A stretch of 64,000 nt of DNA from contig CADBBT010000022.1 of NCBI GenBank assembly GCA_902792985.1, forward strand, positions 13,915 through 77,914, given 5' to 3'. Both the position numbers and the translations under genes were made by a program. Under the pieces are notes generated by a model. The model was not told the origin of the DNA and ran no database searches. It was given only the letters and a program-made list of their open reading frames with translations. Below are positions 1 through 7,133 of the stretch, piece after piece (position 1 is the first letter of the stretch; each line of letters begins with the position of its first letter). This stretch comes from Oscillospiraceae bacterium. GTDB taxonomy: Bacteria > Bacillota > Clostridia > Oscillospirales > Acutalibacteraceae.

Positions 1-1
1 G

Positions 2-1234
2 CAGGCGATCAATGAGGCGCTGTTTGCGCACCTTGCTGAAGCGCAGGAGGCGGATATCGTGCTCATTGCCGGCGACCTTTCCTTTAACGGCGAAAAAGAA
101 AGCAATGCCGCGTTTTCGGCGCTGCTGCACGAGTTTCAGGAAAAAAGCGGCAAACGCGTGTATGTTGTCACCGCCGGTCACGATTTCAACGAGCACCCCT
201 TTGCGTTTAACGACACCGGCCGAATCGAGCCGCAGGGCACGGAATTTTCTGAACTGCTCGGCTTTTACCGCGATTTCGGTTACAGCGACGCCATTGCCTT
301 CAATGAGGAGCACCTCTCCTATGTGGCGCAACTCTCCGACGACGTGCGTCTGCTCGTGATCTGCAACGACATCGACGGCAAAAAGCACATCACCTATGAC
401 GACGACTTCCTCTCCTGGATCGCCGCGCAGGCGCAGAAAGCGCAGCAGGACGGACAGACGATGATTGCTATGGAGCATTATCCCGTGCTGCCCGGTCAGC
501 CCATCCTCGCCCTCATCGGCGATGCGTGGCAGGCTGAAAGCCAAAAGCTGGTGGACACGCTTGCAGACAACGGCGTGCATCTGATCTTTACCGGCCACAT
601 GCACAACCAGAGCATCAATGTGACCGAAACGGCAAAGGGCAACAAGCTTTATGATGTCTGCACCGGCTCTGCGATCGGCTGTCCGGCGTTTTACCGCCTT
701 GTAACGGTCGAAGACGCACAGACCGTGAAGATCGAAAGCTTCCCCGTGCCCGATTTTGATTGGGACACGAAGGGCCTTTCCTGCGAGGCCTATCTGAAAG
801 CGCAGTTTGAACGGATGATTCGCACACTCATCTTCAGTATGCGTGACGACCCCGGCCGCTTTATGCGCAAGCTGCGTATCAAACAGACGTCCGTCACAAA
901 GCGCGTGATCCCGATGCTTGGGAGAAAGCTTTGCAAAATGACAGTCGGTCAAGCAGCGCATCTGCTGCTCACGCACGCCGAACCGGAGATCAAAAACCAG
1001 TCGTTCGTGGAATTTGCGATCGACATCGCGCGTTCCGTCTTTGAGGGCAACCAGCCCTTCACGGAAGGCACCCCGGGCGGCGACACGCTGCTGCGGGTGT
1101 TCCGCCGCATCCGTGTGTTTGTAAAAACGATCAAGGACGCGCAGGGCAATGAACTTGATCTGTTTGAAACACTCAAGCACACCGTCGGAAATTACGGCAT
1201 TGATGATTACAACGCCGTTTTGAAACTGAAATAA
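2..1234 (+). CDS. Metallophosphoesterase, calcineurin-like (5' end outside window)
   Basis: This is a calcineurin-type metal-dependent phosphoesterase. The reading frame is open to the window edge, and the first visible residues (QAINEALFAHLAEAQEADIV) run directly into the metal-binding segment, so the true start lies upstream. An in-frame GTG at 59 would cut a conserved strand and is not a credible start. Visible motifs are AGDLSFNG, AGHDFN (the usual GNHD with Ala-Gly in place of Gly-Asn), MEHYP and GHMHNQ. I see no signal peptide because the N-terminus is missing. About 180 residues after the GHMH motif have no motif I recognise. It ends 17 bp before a GPH sugar transporter and probably belongs to the same operon. 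The substrate is unknown. Confidence 0.85.
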   Translation, partial: QAINEALFAHLAEAQEADIVLIAGDLSFNGEKESNAAFSALLHEFQEKSGKRVYVVTAGHDFNEHPFAFNDTGRIEPQGTEFSELLGFYRDFGYSDAIAFNEEHLSYVAQLSDDVRLLVICNDIDGKKHITYDDDFLSWIAAQAQKAQQDGQTMIAMEHYPVLPGQPILALIGDAWQAESQKLVDTLADNGVHLIFTGHMHNQSINVTETAKGNKLYDVCTGSAIGCPAFYRLVTVEDAQTVKIESFPVPDFDWDTKGLSCEAYLKAQFERMIRTLIFSMRDDPGRFMRKLRIKQTSVTKRVIPMLGRKLCKMTVGQAAHLLLTHAEPEIKNQSFVEFAIDIARSVFEGNQPFTEGTPGGDTLLRVFRRIRVFVKTIKDAQGNELDLFETLKHTVGNYGIDDYNAVLKLK

Positions 1235-1251
1235 AAAAGCAAAGGAGAAGC

Positions 1252-2799
1252 ATGATGAAGAAGCAAAAAGACGCAGCGCTCGCTGTTCCGGCGAACGCGC
1301 TGCCGCCCGAACAGGGCAAAAACATCACAACCTTTGAATACGTCTGTCTGGCGCTCGCGCGCGTCGGCGGTATGTTCGGCACAACGCTCACCGGCACGCT
1401 TGCCGCGGCGTTCCTGCATGAGCTTTATTTCGGACCGGTCGGTGTGGACGCCGACGGGATCGCAAAGATCATGGCTGTGCAGACGACGCTCACCACCATC
1501 GCCGGTGTTGTCATGGGCTTGATCGCAGGTGTTGCTGTGCAAAAATGGAAATCCCGCTGGGGCCGCTACCGCCAGTGGTATATCATCTGCCTGCTGCCGA
1601 TCTTTGCTTTGACTGTGCTGTACTTTTATGTGCCGCAGGGCTGGAGCGTGCAGCAGATGACGCTGTTCCGCTATGGCGTCACACTTTGTCAGACGATCTT
1701 CAACGCATTCAACAACCTCGGTCAGAATGTTGCCCAGGTGATCTCGCCCAACCCGAAGGAAAAGAAAACCGCCGCCACGGTCTGGCAGCTCTCTTATTAT
1801 CTCGGTTACGGCGGCGCATATCTCGGTACCTTTGTCTATGGTCTGTTCAGCGACGACAAGAACGCCATGTACATGACCCTTGCCATCGTTGCGGCGATCG
1901 TGACCGCGTTCGGCAATCTGATGTGCGGCCTGTTCTGCCGTGAGCGCATCGAGCTGCCCAAAAAAGAAAAGGTCAAGATCTCTAAGGAGCTCTTCCAGCT
2001 CTTCAAATACAGAAACTACCGCGCCTATCAATATCTGCAGTGGGCAACCGTGCTCGCCGCCATCGGAAGATTCACCACCTTCCTTGTGGCCATCACGGTC
2101 GGTTCCTCCAAGAACCTGCTGCTCACCATTCCCTCGGCGGCCGGCACCGTGGTCGGCAACGTGATCACCGCCAAGCTTTCCAAAAAGCATGAGCCGACGA
2201 AGCTGTTGAAGTTCTGCGGAATCTATTCGCCCATCGCTGCCGCGGTCGTCTTCCTTGTGTGCTTTGCGGAGGCGAAGATGGGACTGATGTTCTTCTCCGG
2301 CTGGAACAGCATTTTCTTCTATGTATTTTACTTCGTTTTCGGCGTGGGTATCGGCATTCAAGAGCTTTCCACCTCCCACTTCAATGTGGAATACTTCGAT
2401 TACCTCGAATGGCAGACCGGCGACCGCATGGAAGCGGTGCAGGGCATCATCCCCGGCTGGATCCAGACCGGCCTGAACTACCTCAAGGAGCTCGCCATCC
2501 CGTTCATCATTGCATGGGTGGGCTATGAATCCTCCGCAGAGGGCGACCTTGTCAAAACGATGCAGGCAAAGCCCGATTATATGCGCACCTGCCTGTGGCT
2601 GCTGGCATTTGTGCTGTTCGGCTATGCGCTCAGCCGCCTGATCAGTGCGCTGATTCTCAAATTCTTCTATGACATCGAAGGCGAAAAGAAGGCGCAGATG
2701 TATGCGGAGCTCGAAGAGATGCGCAAAGCCCGCCACGAGGAAAACATCGCCATCGACGAAGCTGCGGCGGTGGCTGAAGCAGAAAAAGCAAACACATAA
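1252..2799 (+). CDS. GPH-family sugar:cation symporter (MFS)
   Basis: This 515-residue integral membrane protein has about 12 hydrophobic segments and looks like the glycoside-pentoside-hexuronide symporter family, which imports sugars or glycosides with Na+ or H+. A segment near residue 110 (SRWGRYRQWY) resembles the conserved cytoplasmic loop between TM2 and TM3, where the family usually has a RWGR-like motif. The C-terminus is a charged, Ala/Glu-rich tail of about 45 residues. AAAGGAGAAG lies just before the start; a second ATG follows at 1255, so either could be used. It sits between a phosphoesterase and a PfkB kinase, which suggests uptake followed by phosphorylation. The sugar cannot be named from sequence alone. 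Confidence 0.85.
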   Translation: MMKKQKDAALAVPANALPPEQGKNITTFEYVCLALARVGGMFGTTLTGTLAAAFLHELYFGPVGVDADGIAKIMAVQTTLTTIAGVVMGLIAGVAVQKWKSRWGRYRQWYIICLLPIFALTVLYFYVPQGWSVQQMTLFRYGVTLCQTIFNAFNNLGQNVAQVISPNPKEKKTAATVWQLSYYLGYGGAYLGTFVYGLFSDDKNAMYMTLAIVAAIVTAFGNLMCGLFCRERIELPKKEKVKISKELFQLFKYRNYRAYQYLQWATVLAAIGRFTTFLVAITVGSSKNLLLTIPSAAGTVVGNVITAKLSKKHEPTKLLKFCGIYSPIAAAVVFLVCFAEAKMGLMFFSGWNSIFFYVFYFVFGVGIGIQELSTSHFNVEYFDYLEWQTGDRMEAVQGIIPGWIQTGLNYLKELAIPFIIAWVGYESSAEGDLVKTMQAKPDYMRTCLWLLAFVLFGYALSRLISALILKFFYDIEGEKKAQMYAELEEMRKARHEENIAIDEAAAVAEAEKANT

Positions 2800-2816
2800 C
2801 GCGAAAGGACAACGCA

Positions 2817-3719
2817 ATGAAACACTATGAATCCGTCATCATCGGTCATATCACCGAAGACATCAACATCGACCACGAGGACAACACGGTACATATCTGC
2901 GGCGGCGCGGTGCTGTATTCTTCCGCCTCTGCGCACGCGCTCGGTCACAAGGTCGCGGCTGTGACCAAATTGAGCGAAAACGACAGCGCGCGTCTTGCGA
3001 AGTTCACGCTGCCGCAAGAGGACATTTTTGTGCGCACCTGCGAAAAATCTACCACCATCCGCAACAAGTATTACACCGCCGACAAGGAGCGCCGCGATTG
3101 CGTGTGTCTGTCGCGCGGAACCCCGTTCACTCTTTCTGATCTTCCCGATGACATCTCCGGCGACATCTATCATTTTGCCGGACTGATCTTCGGCGATTAC
3201 CCGGACGAGATGCTGCGCGCTTGCGCCGAAAAGGGCGCCATTGCAGTGGACGTGCAGGGCTTTTTGCGCCATGCCGACGAGAAAACGGGCGAGATGTTCT
3301 TTGAGGACTGGAAAGAAAAACGCGAGCTGCTGCCGCTGATTTCCTATCTCAAGACCGACGCGGCGGAAGCGGAGATCCTCACCGGCACCTCCGACCGCGC
3401 CGAAGCGGCGAAGATTTTGCACAGCTGGGGCGCGAAGGAGATCCTCATCACACACAACACCGAGGTGCTCGCCTATGACGGCGAAAACCTCTTTACCTGC
3501 CCGATCAAGGCGCGCAACCTCAGCGGGCGCACCGGCCGCGGCGACACCACGTTTGCCGCGTATTTGACCGAGCGTCTGCACAGCGATATGAAAACCGCGC
3601 TGCAGATTGCAACGGCTACGGTGTCTCTGAAGATGGAAACGCCGGGCCCGCTGAACTGCACGCGTGCCGATGTGGAAGCTTACATCGCACAGTTTTACGG
3701 TGAAGGAGCAGCGCAATGA
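2817..3719 (+). CDS. PfkB/ribokinase-family carbohydrate kinase
   Basis: This 300-residue protein is a cytoplasmic small-molecule kinase of the PfkB fold, which phosphorylates sugars or nucleosides with ATP. The N-terminus carries a GHITEDIN/CGGAVLYSSASAHALG pattern corresponding to the PfkB substrate region. Near residue 235 the C-terminal signature reads GRTGRGDTTFAAYL. The catalytic Asp and anion-hole glycines are kept, but the usual GAGD is GRGD. The gene follows the GPH transporter by 17 bp with an AAAGGA ribosome-binding site, and its stop overlaps the start of the next gene (ATGA). The arrangement suggests it acts on the sugar brought in by the transporter. Substrate unknown. Confidence 0.85.
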   Translation: MKHYESVIIGHITEDINIDHEDNTVHICGGAVLYSSASAHALGHKVAAVTKLSENDSARLAKFTLPQEDIFVRTCEKSTTIRNKYYTADKERRDCVCLSRGTPFTLSDLPDDISGDIYHFAGLIFGDYPDEMLRACAEKGAIAVDVQGFLRHADEKTGEMFFEDWKEKRELLPLISYLKTDAAEAEILTGTSDRAEAAKILHSWGAKEILITHNTEVLAYDGENLFTCPIKARNLSGRTGRGDTTFAAYLTERLHSDMKTALQIATATVSLKMETPGPLNCTRADVEAYIAQFYGEGAAQ

Positions 3720-4342
3720 AAACGCTGCGCCTGCACCTGCTGCGCCACGGCTTGACCCAGGGCAATCTGGATGGGCTGTACATCGGCCATACGGATGTTC
3801 CGCTGTGCGAGCAGGGGCGTGAACAGCTTTTGCAGATGAAAAAAAACTACGTCTACCCGACGTGCAAGTTCATCATCTCTTCGCCGCTCAAGCGGTGTCT
3901 GGAAACCGCCGAGCTGCTGTTTCCGGACGTCAAGCCGCTTGTGATGGAGGGGCTGATCGAATGCGACTTCGGCGCGTTTGACGGGCGCTCCGCAGCGGAG
4001 CTGCACGAAAAGCAGCCGCTGTTTGACCGATGGCTGACCGGCGATCCGGAGGTCGAGCCGCCGTTCGGCGAAAGCAACGCCGCCTTTGCAAAGCGTGTGT
4101 GCGAAACATTCCGCAAGATCGTGGAAGGTCTGCTCAAAACCGGTGCGGACGATGTGTATATCATCACACACGGCGGCGTGCTGCTGGCGATCCTTTCAAA
4201 TTTCGGCATCCCCGAAGCCGCGCCGACCGACTGGCTGACGCCTTCGGGCTGCGGCTATACCATGCGCATCGATCCCACGCTCTGGATGGCGGGTCAGCGA
4301 GAGCGGCTGCGTTTATGTGCGGAAGCATCTGCCTTCGCTTAA
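3716..4342 (+). CDS. Histidine phosphatase (phosphoglycerate mutase-like)
   Basis: This 208-residue cytoplasmic protein belongs to the histidine phosphatase superfamily (CobC/GpmB-like). It has the LLRHGLTQGN motif holding the phospho-accepting His near residue 12, the SSPLKRCLETAELL segment, the ECDFGAFDG acid motif and the ITHGG second histidine. It overlaps the kinase by 4 bp and is surely co-transcribed. The last 17 or so residues (from GQRERL to the end) do not look like family sequence. This stretch overlaps the beginning of the YmdB-like frame and appears to be out-of-frame translation of that gene, so the C-terminus may be the product of a deletion. The substrate is probably a small phosphorylated metabolite. 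Confidence 0.85.
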   Translation: MKTLRLHLLRHGLTQGNLDGLYIGHTDVPLCEQGREQLLQMKKNYVYPTCKFIISSPLKRCLETAELLFPDVKPLVMEGLIECDFGAFDGRSAAELHEKQPLFDRWLTGDPEVEPPFGESNAAFAKRVCETFRKIVEGLLKTGADDVYIITHGGVLLAILSNFGIPEAAPTDWLTPSGCGYTMRIDPTLWMAGQRERLRLCAEASAFA

Positions 4343-5039
4343 ACGGCTATACGGGGTGGATCTCTGCCTTGCCAACGCCGAAAACTCGGCAAAGGGCAAC
4401 GGCGTCACGCCCGATTCCGCGCGGCATCTGTTTTCCAGCGGTGTCGACGCGCTCACGCTCGGCAACCACGCATTTCGCCGCAAGGAAGTTTACGCCTTTC
4501 TTGACGAGACCGAAGCGATCGTGCGCCCGTTCAACTATCCCAAGGGCGCGCCCGGTCACGGCGTTTGCGTGCTCGATCTCGGGCGCGTGCGCGTGGCGGT
4601 GATCAACCTGATGGGCACGACCTATATGGACGCGCTCGACAATCCCTTTGAAAAGATCGAGGATGCGCTGCGGCAAACCGAAGACAGCCGCGTGGTGCTC
4701 CTTGATTTTCACGCGGAAGCAACCTCGGAAAAGCGCGCGATGGGCTTTTTGCTCGACGGGCGCGTTTCCGCTGTTTACGGCACACACACCCATGTGCAGA
4801 CCTCCGACGCGCAGGTGCTGCCCGGCGGCACGGGTTATATTACCGACCTTGGCATGTGCGGGGTGAAGCAAAGCATCCTCGGCGTCAAAAAAGAGCCGGT
4901 GCTCTCGCTCTTTCGTTCGCGTTTGCCGGTGCGCTTTGACACGGCAGAGGAGGGCGACTGCGTGCTGGAAGGCTGCTTATTCGATATTGACGAAAAAGAC
5001 GGACACTGCCGCAGTGCACAGGCGCTGCGTGTGGAATAA
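4317..5039 (+). CDS. YmdB-like metallophosphoesterase, N-terminally truncated
   Basis: The 240 residues match the YmdB family (TIGR00282 type; 2',3'-cyclic nucleotide phosphodiesterase, about 264 residues). The metal ligands ANAENSAKGNG, LGNHAF, DFHAEATSEK and GTHTHVQT are all present. What is missing is the first strand with the GDVVG motif and its first metal-binding Asp. Family-like sequence can be read upstream of the GTG only as far as ESGCVYVRKHLP (about 4299-4316). Before that the frame is unrelated, has no ATG, GTG or TTG, and closes with a stop at 4236. The GTG at 4317 is the only normal start and has a poor ribosome-binding site. The 26-bp overlap with the phosphatase suggests a deletion removed both gene ends. 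Activity is doubtful. Confidence 0.75.
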   Translation: MRKHLPSLKRLYGVDLCLANAENSAKGNGVTPDSARHLFSSGVDALTLGNHAFRRKEVYAFLDETEAIVRPFNYPKGAPGHGVCVLDLGRVRVAVINLMGTTYMDALDNPFEKIEDALRQTEDSRVVLLDFHAEATSEKRAMGFLLDGRVSAVYGTHTHVQTSDAQVLPGGTGYITDLGMCGVKQSILGVKKEPVLSLFRSRLPVRFDTAEEGDCVLEGCLFDIDEKDGHCRSAQALRVE

Positions 5040-5051
5040 AAGGAGAAAACG

Positions 5052-6587
5052 ATGAAACAACGGATACTGGCGTTTTTTTGCGCCGCGCTTTTGGTCTTGA
5101 GCTTTGCGTCCTGCGCAAAACAACCGGCACAGGAACCGGAAAGCGAAACGCAGACAAGCGCTGCCGGCGACGACAAGACGCAAAAAACAATGGTGACGCT
5201 GCCCTATACGAGCGCGGACTCGCTCAACCCGTTTGAGACAAAAAGCCGCGTCAATCTGGACATTGCCGGGCTGTTGTTCGATCCGCTGTATCAGATTGAC
5301 GCGTCGTTTGAAGCTGTACCGGTGCTTGCGCTTTCCGCCGAAAACGAGGGCGAATCGCTGACGGTGACACTGCGAAACGATGTGCATTTTCCAAAGGGCG
5401 AGCTTTTGACGGCGCGCGACGTGGTATATTCGTTCCAGTGCGCCAAGGAAAGCCCGATGTTTTCGGCGCGGCTGGAAAACATCTTCTCCGCTTCTGCCGT
5501 TTCGGACGACGCGGTGCGTTTCACTCTGCTTTCGCCCGACCGCTTTGCGGTGAACTGTCTGGATTTTCCCGTGGTGAAGTTTTCCACCGGCGACGCGAAA
5601 ATGCCAACCGGCACGGGTCGCTTCCTTTATAAAGCAAAAAAAGACGGCACAGTGCGTCTGTTGCGCAATGAGGAGACCTCCTCGTTTGACGATATCGCCT
5701 TTTTGCAGATCGCGCTGTATGACATTCGTGAAACAGCCAACGCGCTGCCGCTTGTGGAGATCGGCCAGCTCAGCAGCTTTCTGCTCGATCCGGCAAAGCA
5801 GACCATGGAAAAGGTCGGCGGAAAGATGGAAACGGTACACATGAACAATCTCGTGTTCTGCGGCATGAACAGCACGGGCGAATTGCTTTCTGACCCGGCG
5901 GTGCGGCAGGCGATCGCCGCGGCAGTGGACCGGACCGCGCTTTCCGAGCGCGCGTTTTCTGCCGCCGCAACGCCCACACAAACGCCGTTTCACCCAAGTT
6001 GGGGCGTGCTCGACGCCAGTTTGCAAACACCGGTCTATGATACGGAACGCGCGAAAGAGCTGCTGGAAAACGCCGGCTATGTTTACGGATCTTCCGGCAA
6101 GGTGCGCGCAAAAGAGGACACGGTGCTGACACTGCGTCTGCTTTGCAACAGCGAAAACAAACAGCGTCTTTCCGCAGCAAAGCAGCTGCAGGAGATGCTT
6201 TCCGCCGTCGGCATCGGCACAGAGCTGGAAACGCTGGATTACAGCAGCTACATCGCAAGGCTGAAAAGCGGTGCGTTCGATCTGTATCTCGGCGAAGTCA
6301 AGCTCCCGGCGAATATGTCGCTTTCGGCGTTCTTTAACGAAGACGGCGGCGCTGCGTTCGGGATCGACCCGCAGGGGAGCGTGAGCGCATCGTATGCACA
6401 GCTTGTTTCCGGCGAAGCGGAGATGGCGACGTTTATCAAAGTGTTCACACAGGAGCTGCCGTTTTTGCCGCTTTGTTTCCGCGACGCGTATCTGTATTAC
6501 ACGAGCGAGCTGACTTATGAGGGCGAAGTGAGCGAAAACGCGCTGTATGGCAACCTGTATTCCTGGCGGCTCAAGAGCGACGCTTGA
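5052..6587 (+). CDS. ABC transporter solute-binding lipoprotein, family 5 (peptide/nickel type)
   Basis: This 511-residue extracytoplasmic protein resembles family 5 solute-binding proteins (OppA/DppA type). The N-terminus is a lipoprotein signal: a hydrophobic stretch ending in SFASC, with the lipid-bearing Cys near residue 18, followed by a linker rich in Glu, Ser and Thr. The mature part opens with the family pattern TLPYTSADSLNPF and the DPLYQID segment, followed by LRNDVHFPKGELLTARDVVYSF. The conserved VRQAIAAAVDR helix is near residue 290. No permease or ATPase gene is adjacent, so it is an orphan binding protein or its partners lie elsewhere. A ribosome-binding site AAAGGAG sits before the ATG. 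The ligand is likely an oligopeptide but is not proven. Confidence 0.85.
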   Translation: MKQRILAFFCAALLVLSFASCAKQPAQEPESETQTSAAGDDKTQKTMVTLPYTSADSLNPFETKSRVNLDIAGLLFDPLYQIDASFEAVPVLALSAENEGESLTVTLRNDVHFPKGELLTARDVVYSFQCAKESPMFSARLENIFSASAVSDDAVRFTLLSPDRFAVNCLDFPVVKFSTGDAKMPTGTGRFLYKAKKDGTVRLLRNEETSSFDDIAFLQIALYDIRETANALPLVEIGQLSSFLLDPAKQTMEKVGGKMETVHMNNLVFCGMNSTGELLSDPAVRQAIAAAVDRTALSERAFSAAATPTQTPFHPSWGVLDASLQTPVYDTERAKELLENAGYVYGSSGKVRAKEDTVLTLRLLCNSENKQRLSAAKQLQEMLSAVGIGTELETLDYSSYIARLKSGAFDLYLGEVKLPANMSLSAFFNEDGGAAFGIDPQGSVSASYAQLVSGEAEMATFIKVFTQELPFLPLCFRDAYLYYTSELTYEGEVSENALYGNLYSWRLKSDA

Positions 6588-6642
6588 CAGCGCCGCATTT
6601 TGCGTTCAACATAAACCACTTTTTTTCTCAGGGGGGTTCCTT

Positions 6643-7050
6643 ATGAAAAAGTTTCTGATCGTTTTGCTTGTGATCGCGCTGCTCATCACCGGCGGCGTTA
6701 TCGCGTTCAAGACGCTGCCCGCGCCGAAAACGCTCGGCACATCCGCACTTTTTTCGGAAAGCGAGATCGCAAACGGGGCAAAGACGGCCGAAAAGCAGGT
6801 TCGAAATTTCAGCGGCGTGCTGCGGGTCTTGCGTGTGACCTATGACGAAGAAAAGGCGGAATCGTTTTTGGCCTCTGACTTTGAAAGCGGAAAAAGAACG
6901 AGGGAAAACACAATGGTGTTCTTTGTGGATTTTGCCACCGGTGCGCACACGACAGCGCTGAACCCATGGGATGTGTATACCGATTACGCCGTGATCCTTA
7001 CACGCGAAAACGAAAACGCCCCGTTTGAAGTGACAGGCGGGGGATATTGA
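6643..7050 (+). CDS. Membrane-anchored hypothetical protein
   Basis: A 135-residue protein starts MKKFLIVLLVIALLITGG, a single N-terminal membrane anchor or signal sequence, and continues as a hydrophilic outer domain of about 110 residues. I do not recognise the family. I chose the ATG at 6643 because CAGGGGGG stands just before it and the hydrophobic segment starts at once. The same frame is open further back, but that part overlaps the end of the preceding gene. The gene lies 55 bp after the solute-binding lipoprotein and may be co-transcribed with it. No catalytic motif is visible. Confidence 0.6.
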   Translation: MKKFLIVLLVIALLITGGVIAFKTLPAPKTLGTSALFSESEIANGAKTAEKQVRNFSGVLRVLRVTYDEEKAESFLASDFESGKRTRENTMVFFVDFATGAHTTALNPWDVYTDYAVILTRENENAPFEVTGGGY

Positions 7051-7054
7051 TTCC

Positions 7055-7077
7055 ATGCGCAATTTGCAATTGCGCAT
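7055..7077. repeat. Inverted repeat between the membrane protein and recG
   Basis: ATGCGCAA at 7055-7062 and TTGCGCAT at 7070-7077 form a perfect 8-bp inverted repeat around a 7-nt loop. It lies 4 bp after the previous stop and just before the start of recG. There is no T-run, so it is not a standard terminator. It may be a weak stop, a protein site or the remnant of an intergenic repeat. Confidence 0.5.
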
Positions 7078-7133
7078 AATTCCGAATTGTTTAGTGGGGC
7101 GGTGATCGCATCGACATCCAATACGTCAAAGGC

